A stretch of 64,000 bases of DNA from CAWIDU01 sp963835055 (lineage in GTDB: Bacteria; Patescibacteriota; Saccharimonadia; Saccharimonadales; UBA4665), in contig CAWIDU010000001.1 of NCBI GenBank assembly GCA_963835055.1, positions 124,001-188,000 on the forward strand. The letters are read 5' to 3'. This document shows, piece by piece, positions 27,018 to 35,611 of the stretch (within the stretch, counting starts at the first letter, position 1; each line of letters begins with the position of its first letter). The position numbers and the translations under genes were made by a program. Below the pieces are notes generated by a model. It saw only the letters and a list, made by a program, of their open reading frames with translations, was not told where the DNA came from and did not search any database.

Positions 27018-27605
27018 ATGCACTTCGGTATTATCATTTTGGTTTTCGGCGTCATTTTCGTCGCCGAGCTGCCGGACAAAAGTCTCTTCGCCTCGCTGAT
27101 CCTCGGTAGCCGCTACCCGAAAAGTTACGTCTGGCTGGGCGCAGCGGCGGCCTTCTTGGTCCATGTCATCATCGCCGTCACGGCTGGGAGATTACTGACC
27201 CTCTTGCCGCACCGCGTACTGGAATTGGTTATCGGCCTGATTTTCGCCAGCGGAGCCGCCTTGCTTTTCTCTGGCAAACACGGTTTCGAAGAGCCGCCCC
27301 AGCCGCATTTGAAACCGAAGGAGCTGCATAGCTTTCGCAAGGTTTTCGGCACCGCTTTCGGTGTTATTTTCATCGGCGAATGGGGCGACATCACTCAGCT
27401 CACGACCGCCAACTATGCCGCCCGCTACCATGATTCGCTCAACGTGGCGATCGGCGCCGTGCTCGGCTTATGGGCCGTCACCGCGCTGGCAATCTTTTTC
27501 GGGACCAAGGCCCTAGGGCTGGTGCCGCCGCGTGTCCTGCAAACCGTCACCGGACTGGTGCTGATAATTTTCGCCGCCCTGAGCCTGGTTTCGGCTATCA
27601 AATAG
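27018..27605 (+). CDS. GDT1/TMEM165 family cation transporter (UPF0016)
   Basis: A 195-aa membrane protein with six or seven spans in two inverted halves. Each half carries the family's acidic motif: AELPDKSLFASL near residue 16 and GEWGDITQLTTANYA near 120 (ExxDK/ExGD patterns). Family members move Mn2+ or Ca2+ out of the cytosol. A soluble loop (KHGFEEPPQPHLKPKELHSF) separates the halves. A strong terminator follows the stop codon directly. Confidence 0.88.
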   Translation: MHFGIIILVFGVIFVAELPDKSLFASLILGSRYPKSYVWLGAAAAFLVHVIIAVTAGRLLTLLPHRVLELVIGLIFASGAALLFSGKHGFEEPPQPHLKPKELHSFRKVFGTAFGVIFIGEWGDITQLTTANYAARYHDSLNVAIGAVLGLWAVTALAIFFGTKALGLVPPRVLQTVTGLVLIIFAALSLVSAIK

Positions 27606-27640
27606 AAAAGTCCCGGGTTTTTGGGCCGGGACTTTTCTTT
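27606..27640. terminator. Bidirectional rho-independent terminator
   Basis: An 11-bp stem, AAAAGTCCCGG (27606-27616) with CCGGGACTTTT (27626-27636), and a 9-base loop, with T-rich tails on both strands. It ends the GDT1-family gene on the plus strand and the 29-aa transcription unit on the minus strand. Confidence 0.88.
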
Positions 27641-27650
27641 GGAGTAGCGT

Positions 27651-27740
27651 CTACAGCTTGCTTAGCAATCTGTCTACTTTTAGAAGACTGCCGTTAGACG
27701 TAGTCGCTAATTCAAACGCCAAACCGTTAGAGGTTGCCAT
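27651..27740 (-). CDS. 29-aa peptide with its own strong promoter and terminator
   Basis: A short frame, MATSNGLAFELATTSNG then SLLKVDRLLSKL, is preceded by an AGGAGC ribosome site 8 bases before the ATG. Upstream is a consensus promoter (27799-27826) and downstream a strong terminator, so it forms a complete, separate transcription unit. The peptide has two copies of a TSNG-x5 unit. It has no membrane span or cleavage signal that I recognise. It could be a regulatory peptide, a leader peptide, or the coding part of a dual-function RNA. Confidence 0.65.
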   Translation of the reverse strand: MATSNGLAFELATTSNGSLLKVDRLLSKL

Positions 27741-27798
27741 ATTGAACCGCTCCTATTTTTGTTTTTATATGTTTGTTTGTGATCACGAAACAATACCT

Positions 27799-27826
27799 AT
27801 TATACACGTTTTCGACCTTTTGTCAA
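27799..27826 (-). promoter_or_regulatory. Consensus promoter for the 29-aa unit
   Basis: On the minus strand TTGACA (27821-27826), 16-bp spacer, TATAAT (27799-27804): both boxes match the sigma-70 consensus in every position. The predicted leader of about 50 bases is A-rich and unstructured, ending in AGGAGC before the ATG at 27740. This is the strongest-looking promoter in the window. Confidence 0.85.
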
Positions 27827-27895
27827 AGTGTAGTTTTTGTTTCGTTCGATCTAGCCGTATGATAACGCTTAAGCTTATCAGTTGGCAAGTAGATT

Positions 27896-28237
27896 CTATG
27901 AATACTTCGTTGTACTTTTTACAGAGCGGTTGGTGGCCCAGACCGAACCGGCCGCGATAATTAGCAATAATATTGGCAGGCTTAGTAGGGCTGCATTGAA
28001 GTGGTGGGCCGCTAGCACCGGCGCCGGTGTGCCGGTTGAGGCCTGGCTGGTGGTGCCGAGCCGGACATTCGGCAGAGGCCCAGCGCTTAACGGTATGCCG
28101 CTAGTGCTATTAAGCAGGCCGCTGGCAATCCCCGGCTGGACATTACCGGAGGCCGCGCCGGTGCTGCTGCCGTTGGAAATTTGCGGACTCTGGGTCGTCG
28201 ATTGGGAACCGGTGTTGGAGGTCGTATTCAGCGCCAT
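27896..28237 (-). CDS. Hypothetical 113-aa Ser/Thr-rich protein with C-terminal span
   Basis: A 113-aa protein with an N-terminal Ser/Thr/Asn/Gly-rich part (about 1-75) and one hydrophobic segment at about 82-100 (LLSLPILLLIIAAGSVW), then a basic tail. This layout suggests a surface domain held by a C-terminal membrane anchor. It lies 49 bp downstream of the pseudopilin operon on the same strand and may belong to it. Low-complexity composition makes homology calls unsafe. Confidence 0.55.
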   Translation of the reverse strand: MALNTTSNTGSQSTTQSPQISNGSSTGAASGNVQPGIASGLLNSTSGIPLSAGPLPNVRLGTTSQASTGTPAPVLAAHHFNAALLSLPILLLIIAAGSVWATNRSVKSTTKYS

Positions 28238-28286
28238 TTACTACTCTATTGTAAAGCAAAACGCCGTGAAACGGTTAGCCGAAGGA

Positions 28287-29868
28287 TTAGGGATGGGTCA
28301 GAATTTCGCGCCACGACAGAATGTTGTAGCCGGCCGTCACTGGGTAGCTCGGCGGCGGGCCGTATTCCAAGTTGTAATCGTACTGTGTGGTGTCGTTCAG
28401 GAAACCAGTGATGTAGCCGTTGGCGCCGCCGTTGGCGGCGTCACCACAAGGGCTGCCGCCGACCAGCCAGCTCCAGGTCCAGGTTTGGCGGGTGGCGACC
28501 GAGCCGTAAAAAGTCATCGACTGGTTGTTGCCCGTCCAGCCGCGGGCACAGGTAGTTTGCGAGGTGCGATAACCGGCCGGGTAGTTAGCGCTGTCACCGT
28601 TTTCACCGTATTCAACGTTACCGTTTTCAGCCAGCAAGGCGCCGTCGACTTCGTAATTGAACGAGCCGCTGCTATAACCGCTGGCCGAGGCCGGCGCGTA
28701 GGGCGCGATGAAGATCGAATCTTCGGCCACCAGGCCGATAGCGTCGCTACCGTTCTTGGTGCTGTACAGCAATGGGCCGGCGATGACGATATCTGTGTTG
28801 TTGCTGGTTGCCAGCCGGCCGGAGGCAATTGTTAGCCGGCCGTGGAATGTCGGGTTGCTGAGCACCCAGACATTGTCCTCGACGAAAACCACGCCCGAGG
28901 GCGGCAGGCTAATCCCGGTGGCCACGGTGGTAGTCGTCAGGGCCGAGGTGTACGGCGTCAACTGGTCATTTTCGCGTTGACTTTTACAGGTCATAGGTGC
29001 CATTGGTGTTCAAGATAATCAGGTAGCCCTTGGTGGTGCTAAAACTGCTGCTGAGCTCCGGAATGTAGGCATTGGTACGGGTATTGGGCACTTGGCTGCA
29101 GGGATTGCTGCCATTGTTGAGCGAAGAAGTGCTGGAGTAGTCGCCGAAGGCAACCTTTTTCATGGTGCAGAGGCTGCTGCTGATTTGGTTGAAGTCAATG
29201 CTTGATGTCGGATAAATCCAGTCGCTCTTGGAACGCGTGTTGCAGTTGACCGGCGAGGTGACCGACGTGTTGCACCAGACACCGTTCTCGCTGGTTGAAC
29301 CATCGCCGCCGAGCTCCACTGACGGCACGTAGCTGCTGTTGGCACTGCTGACGGTCGAAGTGTTGGCGCCGTCCATCCTGACCCCCTGATTGGAGAAGAC
29401 CGGCCCATCGGCTGTTTCGGTGTTGCCGAACCACAGTGCCGAGTCGGAGACCACGCCGTAGCTGGCGAAGGACGGTGAGCCGAGCTGGGCCTGGACAGTG
29501 CGCGAAATCGACGAGTTGGCGGCCGTGCCGATGGAGCGCACGGTGGCGATGGTCGAGCCAGCTGCCGGCGGGCTGATGTACAGGGTGTAGGTACCTTCGT
29601 TGACGCCGTTGGTATCAATGTACTGGTGGACGTACGGACCGTAGCCGTAGGTGCCGGGTGTCGTAGGCGTCGATTGGCCGTCCTTGTAATCGGTCGAGTT
29701 GTGGTTGAGATGCCACAGGTAATAATTCAGGCCGGCTTCGGCGATATTGAAAGCCTGTTGGCTTTTGACGGTGTTAGCGACCACCGAAAAATTGGTCAGC
29801 GTCACCTCGATAACAGCCGAGGCCAGGATCGAAAAAGCGATTATGACTGATAGAACGGCTGGTATCAT
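28287..29868 (-). pseudogene. PilX-like pseudopilin, split by a +1 frameshift
   Basis: Two frames, 29868-28984 and 28287-29003, read as one 526-aa protein if a single base is skipped near 28986, just at the first TAA. The N-terminus (MIPAVLSVIIAFSILASAV, then QQAFNIAEAGLNYYLW) is typical of PilX-type minor pilins with an E-A-G-L helix. The remainder is a beta-rich surface region with FVEDNVWVLSNPTFHG. The joined length is a multiple of three after one deletion. Its start overlaps the upstream prepilin gene by 4 bp. It may be a true frameshift mutation, a recoding site or a sequence error. Confidence 0.75.
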
Positions 29869-30452
29869 AGGTTGGTTTTCCTGTTTCTGAGACTGACCGT
29901 GATGTTCAGTTGCTGGCCGGTCTTGGTATGGCTGCCCGGCTCGGCCAGGTTGACGCCGATTTCGACAACGCTGTGCTCGTCGCTGAGCGGCAGGGTCAGC
30001 GCCGTACCCGAAGCGTCATAATAGGTGAACAAATTGCTGCCGCTCGGCTGATAATAATTGGAAATTATAGTGTAGGTTTTCTCGGAGGCGGTAATCGGCG
30101 AGCCAGTCGGCGGATTGGCCGTCATCGGTGTGACATCGGCCATCAGCGCTGTACCATTGGCGCTGAGATAGTAATGGACAATTGAAACATAGGTGTCAGC
30201 CGGCGAGAAGTAGGCGTAAACACTGAGATCATTGGACGATTCCGAAATAATATCGGTCAAGCCACGCAGCACTTGAGCCACGCGCTGCGATTCGCTAGCT
30301 AGCTCGGTGAAATTGCTGGCGTCAGACTGGTAATGCGTATAAAGCGTCAAGTTATTGGTGAAAAAGGTGCCGAAAACGATGAACAGCAACACCGACAAAA
30401 TGATGACTACCAGCAGTTCGACCAACGTGAAACCGGATTCAGTTCGTGACAA
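29865..30452 (-). CDS. Prepilin-type minor pseudopilin (PilW/GspJ-like)
   Basis: A 195-aa protein starting MSRTESGFTLVELLVVI, a textbook prepilin peptidase site (cleavage after G, Glu at +5) followed by a single hydrophobic helix. The globular part (about 40-195) is beta-rich and similar in size to PilW/GspJ minor pilins. It overlaps the upstream gene by 14 bp and the downstream PilX-like gene by 4 bp, so the three are translated from one message and probably assemble at the tip of a type IV pilus-like fibre. Confidence 0.85.
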   Translation of the reverse strand: MSRTESGFTLVELLVVIILSVLLFIVFGTFFTNNLTLYTHYQSDASNFTELASESQRVAQVLRGLTDIISESSNDLSVYAYFSPADTYVSIVHYYLSANGTALMADVTPMTANPPTGSPITASEKTYTIISNYYQPSGSNLFTYYDASGTALTLPLSDEHSVVEIGVNLAEPGSHTKTGQQLNITVSLRNRKTNL

Positions 30453-32001
30453 GTATGCCTCCTAACAATGGGCTGCCGGGCAGTGTCAGGGTGTTGCTAC
30501 CAACTGTCACCACCAGCTGCGTGTTGCCAGCCGTGGCCGTCGATAGGTTGACTGTGCAACTAAGTTGGGTGCCGGCGCTGCTACCAGTGCAGGACGCCGG
30601 ATAACTACTGCTGCCCTGCAGCAAACTGACATGCGTCGTGCAGCTGCTGGCGGTGCTGCTGCATGGCAGATTGGTGCCGGTCAGCGTGAAGGCGAAGCTG
30701 CTAAGCGAATCGCTGAGGCTGGCGGTCGACGGCGTCAGGGCATTGAGCCGCGGGAAGCTGGAATTGGTGGTCAGCATCAACCGCACTTCCTGCAGATAGC
30801 CGTTGCCGTTGAAGCTATAGGTCGTACTCGGCGGGTTGCTGGCGCTATAGCTCGGCACGGTTATTGGATAGAGGGCGTTATTGCCGCCATACGGCACGGC
30901 GGCCGCCAGATAATAAGTCGTGCCGCCGACACTGCAACTGGTGGCGCCGGCATCGCCGCAGAAAATGTAGTTTCCCGGCACCAAGTTGGTCAGCCCGGCC
31001 AGGCCGTTAGTGTCAGTCACCGGCCGCGAGTCGCTGGGCGTCAGGGTGTCGTAATAGTAAGTCGTGTCGCTGGTGGCGGTGTATTTCTTGTAGCCGCCCT
31101 TGACGTAAACCTTGGCGCTGGGCAGCGGGTTGCCGCTGGTGTCAGTCGTTTGCAGCAACAGGCTATAAGTGCCCATCGGGTTGATGGTCAGAGTGACGAT
31201 TGACGAATTCTGGGCAATCAGCTTCTGGTTGGGATAGGTCGGTACCAGGCTGCCCGAGGCCGCGATGGTCGACAGGCTGGAATAGCCGCTCTCCGAAGCC
31301 GTAACCACGTAATCGGCATTATTGTCCGGCGTCATGTCGTAGAAAATCACGATGCCGTTCTCGTCAGTGGTGTCGGACACATTAATCGCCGGCGAAACTT
31401 TGCTATTGACGGCGTTAACCGTAGCGCCTTCCACCGGATTGCCGCCGCTGTCGACGACTTTGACGAACAAGGCGCCGGTATTGCTGGCTGTTTCGGCGAC
31501 CAGCGCCGCAATGTCGGTATCGACGGAGGCTAGTTTGGTGCCGTTGAAAGTCACGTTGACGTTGACATCTTTGTAATCAGCCGGATTGGTGTCGGTGACA
31601 GGCGCGCCGCTGGGTGGCGGATAATTACGACAGTACTGTTGCTTCAGCGCCTGCGTTGGGTAGGAGCCGCAGCCGTCATAGGCATCGTCGGCGTAGCTGA
31701 TATCCGTCGTGATGGTGTACGTATCGCCAGCCACTTTCTTAGTAATCGTGCCCGGAATCGTAACCGTCGACGGAATTGGGCCGCCTGCCACGGCCAGGTT
31801 GTTATAGGGCAGTGACTTCAAATATTCCATCTGATTGGTGGCCAGCGTCGAGGCCACGGCTTCGCGTTTGGCGGTCACAGCGCTATGCAATAGCGAAATG
31901 TAGAGATCGAAGAAGCCGAGGGTAATAATGATCAGGACCGAGAAACTGACTATCAGCTCCACCAGCGTGAACCCACCCTCGTCCTGTTTCATATCCTCCA
32001 A
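30439..32001 (-). CDS. Large minor pseudopilin with adhesin-like domains
   Basis: A 520-aa protein whose N-terminus contains GGFTLVELIVSFSVL, a prepilin site and helix. Unusually for a pilin it carries several extra modules: carboxypeptidase-regulatory-like beta-sandwiches (about 165-265, with VDSGGNPVEGATVNAV; about 270-370, with DTSGNPLPSAKVYV) and a C-terminal IPT-like sandwich (about 425-520). Such modules would project from a fibre tip. Start choice is unclear: TTG at 32001 or ATG at 31992; GGAGG lies only 2 bases before the ATG. It is the first gene of the pseudopilin operon. Confidence 0.82.
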   Translation of the reverse strand: MEDMKQDEGGFTLVELIVSFSVLIIITLGFFDLYISLLHSAVTAKREAVASTLATNQMEYLKSLPYNNLAVAGGPIPSTVTIPGTITKKVAGDTYTITTDISYADDAYDGCGSYPTQALKQQYCRNYPPPSGAPVTDTNPADYKDVNVNVTFNGTKLASVDTDIAALVAETASNTGALFVKVVDSGGNPVEGATVNAVNSKVSPAINVSDTTDENGIVIFYDMTPDNNADYVVTASESGYSSLSTIAASGSLVPTYPNQKLIAQNSSIVTLTINPMGTYSLLLQTTDTSGNPLPSAKVYVKGGYKKYTATSDTTYYYDTLTPSDSRPVTDTNGLAGLTNLVPGNYIFCGDAGATSCSVGGTTYYLAAAVPYGGNNALYPITVPSYSASNPPSTTYSFNGNGYLQEVRLMLTTNSSFPRLNALTPSTASLSDSLSSFAFTLTGTNLPCSSTASSCTTHVSLLQGSSSYPASCTGSSAGTQLSCTVNLSTATAGNTQLVVTVGSNTLTLPGSPLLGGILVTN

Positions 32002-32033
32002 TTATAAGAAAGCGCCGCGCTTTTGCCTACTGG

Positions 32034-32282
32034 TTAATGAATGCGGGTCATCAGCCGCAAGTTGGCAACATATTTCAGCGCATCAAGCTGCGGGTGACTA
32101 TTGAGATAGTTCATGTGCTTCTCGACGAAAGATATGCGGTTATCGGGATAACGGTCGGTGTTGGGCGTGTAGCTCGACACGGTGTTGTACGTCTTATCAG
32201 CCGCCATGAGTTGCAATTGGCCTTTCACGGCCTGGCTCTCCTCGGAGTTAACGTAGTCGCTGCGCCTAGTGAACCCGGCCAT
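32034..32282 (-). CDS. Hypothetical 82-aa protein
   Basis: A short soluble protein starting MAGFTRRSDYVNSEES at 32282; a TTG six bases earlier is an alternative start. An AGGTGA ribosome site lies about 10 bases before the ATG. It is helical and charged, with FVEKHMNYLNSHPQLDALKY near the C-terminus. No family was recognised. It precedes the pseudopilin operon by 32 bp, with a small AAAGCG/CGCTTT hairpin between them that may be a weak terminator. Confidence 0.6.
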   Translation of the reverse strand: MAGFTRRSDYVNSEESQAVKGQLQLMAADKTYNTVSSYTPNTDRYPDNRISFVEKHMNYLNSHPQLDALKYVANLRLMTRIH

Positions 32283-32435
32283 GATCAAACTTTCACCTGT
32301 TTAGGCTTCTTGATCGCTTTGCGGCCTCGGTCTTTGGACACGGTAGTTCCTTGTTTCTCAACTGAGATAATCTACCGCTAATTATACGCCCCTGTTTGAC
32401 AGAAACCTAATCCCATACCATGACATATAAATGCC

Positions 32436-32966
32436 CTAGCTTTGAGTTTCAGGCTCTGACAGCCTGTACAGCAAGGCCTCGGGCCGTTTTTCGTATAACT
32501 CGAATCCGAGACTCTCAACCAGCGCCTTACTGGCTGAATTGCGCGGCTCCAAAATTCCGATGAATTCTTCAACCTCTCGCTCTTGCCGTGCATATTTAAT
32601 AATTGCTCGAAGGGCTACGCTGGCGTAACCCCGGCTTTGGTACTGCGGAGCTATCCGGCAGCCAATTTCGGCCTGTCGTTTATCAGTTTCATCTAGATAA
32701 AGCATTGCGAAACCAACAAATGGCAGTTTACGGGGAAGTTTGGTATCCCAGATACCCATATTGAGATTCTCAGGATTAGCTTCGCTCTCTCTTCGCCTTT
32801 CAGCTCGCAGCGCCTGAAAGGTCATATAATCCGGCGCCTCTGGCGAACTCGGTGGCGAAGGGTGTGTGAAGCGGCGAGTTACCATGAACCAGGCCGCGTC
32901 TTCTACCTCTGTAACACTACGCAGAAACGTGCCTTCTCTAGAAGTCGGTAACAGCAATCTTGACAT
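32436..32966 (-). CDS. GNAT-family acetyltransferase
   Basis: A 176-aa protein of the Gcn5-related fold, close in layout to the RimJ-type enzymes that acetylate protein N-termini or small amines using acetyl-CoA. The acetyl-CoA loop is visible as CRIAPQYQSRGYASVALRA (Q/RxxGxG/A pattern), followed by the closing NSASKALVESLGFELYEKR. The start MSRLLLPTSREG at 32966 follows an AT-rich promoter-like stretch closely. Substrate unknown. Confidence 0.82.
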   Translation of the reverse strand: MSRLLLPTSREGTFLRSVTEVEDAAWFMVTRRFTHPSPPSSPEAPDYMTFQALRAERRRESEANPENLNMGIWDTKLPRKLPFVGFAMLYLDETDKRQAEIGCRIAPQYQSRGYASVALRAIIKYARQEREVEEFIGILEPRNSASKALVESLGFELYEKRPEALLYRLSEPETQS

Positions 32967-33037
32967 ATTGCATATATAATACAATAAATCCTAATTATAT
33001 ACAATGAGCTACACTGTAATATTGCCTTTTATTACAT

Positions 33038-33064
33038 TTGACATAACATAATACCTTGTATAAC
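33038..33064 (+). promoter_or_regulatory. Possible promoter/operator of the PadR-PspC pair
   Basis: TTGACA (33038-33043) and TATAAC (33059-33064) are separated by only 15 bp. The region 33000-33074 is rich in ATAACATA-type repeats and short arms TACACT (33010-33015) and AGTGTA (33069-33074). PadR proteins usually bind their own promoter, so an operator here is plausible but not resolved. Confidence 0.35.
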
Positions 33065-33074
33065 ATAGTAGTGT

Positions 33075-33431
33075 ATGAATGATACTACCGACTACAGCAG
33101 CCTCGCCCAATCAGAGACTCAAATGCGCAAAGGCGTACTGGTTTACTGCGTTTTGTTGTTACTAAAGGACGGTAAAGTTTACACTTCCGAAATTATTCGG
33201 GCCCTGCGCGAAGCCGAATTAATTGTTGTCGAAGGCACCTTGTATCCCCTGTTAAACCGACTAGCCAAAGATAAGCTACTGACTTATGAATGGCAAGAAA
33301 GTGAGCAAGGGCCGCCACGCAAATATTACTGGTTAACCGATGATGGTAAAAAGTTATTGAGCGACCTGAAAGCTACCTATCACCGATTGCACACTTCGAT
33401 TAAAAGACTAGAGGAAGGAAAAACCAAATGA
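33075..33431 (+). CDS. PadR-family transcriptional regulator
   Basis: A 118-aa winged-helix regulator. It shows the PadR pattern: MRKGVLVYCVLLLLKDGKVY, SEIIRALREAELIVVEGTLY, PLLNRLAKDKLL and the wing GPPRKYYWLTDDGKKLL, with a C-terminal dimer helix. Such proteins normally repress a neighbouring membrane-stress or transporter gene. It overlaps the PspC-domain gene by 4 bp, a common PadR-PspC pairing, so it probably controls this operon. Confidence 0.92.
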   Translation: MNDTTDYSSLAQSETQMRKGVLVYCVLLLLKDGKVYTSEIIRALREAELIVVEGTLYPLLNRLAKDKLLTYEWQESEQGPPRKYYWLTDDGKKLLSDLKATYHRLHTSIKRLEEGKTK

Positions 33432-34753
33432 ATGAGGTAACCAAAATCCACCTGGGCCGTCAGCCATTCACTATTTCGGTCGACGCCCATCACGAGTTGA
33501 AGAGCTACTTAGCGGCCATCAAGAAGCAGGTGGAGGACAAGGACGTGGTTGACGAGATCGAGTTAAGAATGGCCGAGCTGTTGACCGAACGTGGGATAAC
33601 TGGCAACAAGGTCATTTTGCCTGCCGACGTCGACTTCCTAAAGGTACAGCTGGGAAATCCGAAGGATTTTACGGATGAAGGGGAGGCTTCCGCGCAGACT
33701 GATACCAAGCAACCGGACACCAAACGGTTATTCCGTGACACCGATAATGCCATGATAGCTGGTGTTGCTTCCGGTCTGTCTCAATACTTCGGTATTGATG
33801 TGTTGCTCATACGCATTCTGTTCGTCATTGCCGTTCTGGCCACGCTAGGCTGGGGAATATTACTGTACATCGTACTTTGGCTATTAGTGCCTGAAGCGAG
33901 AACTTCCAGTGAACGCTTGCAAATGGCCGGCAAGCCCGTCAACGTTGACAGTCTCAAGGAAATCGTTGAGAGAGCTGATGTGAAAGGTGCAGTGCACCGC
34001 GCCAATGCAACCCTAGCTGATCCGATTAACGCCTTATTCAGGTTTCTTATCAAACTAGTTGGCCTCATTTTCATCCTCTCCGGACTTAGTGTCATCTTCG
34101 GATTAATCGCCGCCCTGACCTACTTTTTGATTAACCACAGTGCTTGGGTTCAGAATAATGTTTTCCCGGTAGGCTTTCGTGAAAACCTGCTACTGTACAT
34201 GACCATGGCAGTGGTGGCTCTGATCGCATCATTCACCATTCTATTCGGCACCGCCATGTTCCGGCGCAAGTGGCCCATCCGAACTTGGGCAACGGGTGTA
34301 CTGATTGGCTTAACATTCGTCGGGTTGGCGGTTGGTGGAGCGCTAGCCGGTGATGTTTATCCGAATGTCCACGGTCGCTATAATGCCAACGTTCACTCTG
34401 TTATTCGCAAGACTGCAGCCTTCACGGCAGTTAATATTGGTAGGTCTGTAGAAGATATTAATTTCCAGCCCTCGAACACCTACTCTGTCGGTATGACTTA
34501 TTACGGCAACCCAGATTTGGCCAAAGTTAAAGCCACGGTACAAAACAAGACGCTGCTAGTTGACGCTAGCCAGTTTGATGAGCACCGTGGTTGCCGAGTA
34601 ATCTGCATTCCACCCACCTATAACCTAGTGATTACTGTTTACGCACCGAATGCCTTACAGCTCTCCAATCAGTTTTTCGGCGCGCCACCTTTGCCCCCGA
34701 AACCATTTGACCCTATGCAGCTCCAAATCGACCAAAAATTTCCGTCGCAGTAA
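33428..34753 (+). CDS. PspC-domain membrane protein
   Basis: A 441-aa protein. Residues 1-95 are a soluble helical region ending near GNPKDF. The PspC domain (about 98-160) contains RDTDNAMIAGVASGLSQYFG and RILFVIAVLATLGWGILLY. Three further spans follow (about 205-240, 250-285, 295-320), then a beta-rich external domain (about 325-440) similar in style to DUF4097-type adhesin-like repeats. PspC family proteins take part in envelope stress responses. It is cotranscribed with the PadR regulator. Confidence 0.85.
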   Translation: MNEVTKIHLGRQPFTISVDAHHELKSYLAAIKKQVEDKDVVDEIELRMAELLTERGITGNKVILPADVDFLKVQLGNPKDFTDEGEASAQTDTKQPDTKRLFRDTDNAMIAGVASGLSQYFGIDVLLIRILFVIAVLATLGWGILLYIVLWLLVPEARTSSERLQMAGKPVNVDSLKEIVERADVKGAVHRANATLADPINALFRFLIKLVGLIFILSGLSVIFGLIAALTYFLINHSAWVQNNVFPVGFRENLLLYMTMAVVALIASFTILFGTAMFRRKWPIRTWATGVLIGLTFVGLAVGGALAGDVYPNVHGRYNANVHSVIRKTAAFTAVNIGRSVEDINFQPSNTYSVGMTYYGNPDLAKVKATVQNKTLLVDASQFDEHRGCRVICIPPTYNLVITVYAPNALQLSNQFFGAPPLPPKPFDPMQLQIDQKFPSQ

Positions 34754-34794
34754 CCTTGGAACCCAAACCTTTATTTGGGAAATGTCACTCTGTC

Positions 34795-35538
34795 TTAAGC
34801 AGCCAGCTGAAGTTTTTGTCGTTCTTCAGCTAATCTTGTTCGTGCAAGCTTATTCCTGAATTCAGGGCCATTGGCTGTGTCCACAACATCTACCACGCGG
34901 GGTCCTGACTTTTTCATCGCTGCCACAAAAAGTTCTCCCCTTGGGTTCATTTTTGCCAGTAAACGTAGTAACTTTTCGGAGCGTTCTATTCGTCTAAATT
35001 TATCTAGGTATTCGGCATACTCACCTAATCTGCCCGTAGCTTGAAGTACATCTTCAGCGGCAACATAGCGTAAATTTTCCAACCCATTCGCCTGAGCATG
35101 AGTTAATACCCTTTTTGCATGATACCTTAATCCTACGGTCAATACTCCTGCCTCGGGCTGACGAGAAAGATAGTCTGCCAATCCCCTAACATGGAGAACT
35201 GTGTTATCCAGCTTTTCCCCTTGGGCCTCGTCTAAGACAATTCTTTTACTAGCGGGAAAATCAGGTTTTAGCTGCAGCACTCTTTTTTCTTCAAGCTCAG
35301 AGGTGGACGGAAGGCCAGGATAGCAGGTTTCGCCAATCATTAGTAACTCTGCATCTTGATGATGTTCCCAAACTGCTTCTCCGGCATCTGTACTCGCTCT
35401 AGTTGGCATTGATAATACGGGAGTGAGCCTATTGTTAACAACAGTGATATTCGAGCTATAAGGAATAATTGCTATGTAGCCGATGTTACAAGCTGTAGAT
35501 AGTGCCTCGTCTGCAGAAATAACCTCAGGTCTGCTCAT
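34795..35538 (-). CDS. DUF218/YdcF-like protein
   Basis: A 247-aa protein with features of the DUF218 (YdcF/SanA/ElyC) fold: an early strand-loop with DAELLMIGETCYPG, a segment KLDNTVLHVRGLADYL that fits the family's (S/x)NTxEN helix, and VLTVGLRYHAKRVLTHAQ, corresponding to the TSxYHxxRA motif. It lacks the N-terminal membrane spans of envelope members, so it is likely cytosolic. TACAAT (35546-35551) lies just before the start codon, suggesting a nearly leaderless transcript. The reaction is unknown. Confidence 0.6.
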   Translation of the reverse strand: MSRPEVISADEALSTACNIGYIAIIPYSSNITVVNNRLTPVLSMPTRASTDAGEAVWEHHQDAELLMIGETCYPGLPSTSELEEKRVLQLKPDFPASKRIVLDEAQGEKLDNTVLHVRGLADYLSRQPEAGVLTVGLRYHAKRVLTHAQANGLENLRYVAAEDVLQATGRLGEYAEYLDKFRRIERSEKLLRLLAKMNPRGELFVAAMKKSGPRVVDVVDTANGPEFRNKLARTRLAEERQKLQLAA

Positions 35539-35611
35539 ATACTATATTGTAACATATTATGCTTATATCAGCAATCTTCTGTCTCCACTAAAGACCTGGT
35601 GGGACTGGAAC

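Noticed and set aside
27882..28835. A 317-aa plus-strand frame over the pseudopilin region
   Set aside because: It is opposite to three linked minus-strand genes with clear signatures, and its composition (Val/Gly/Ala/Arg rich) is typical of an antisense frame.
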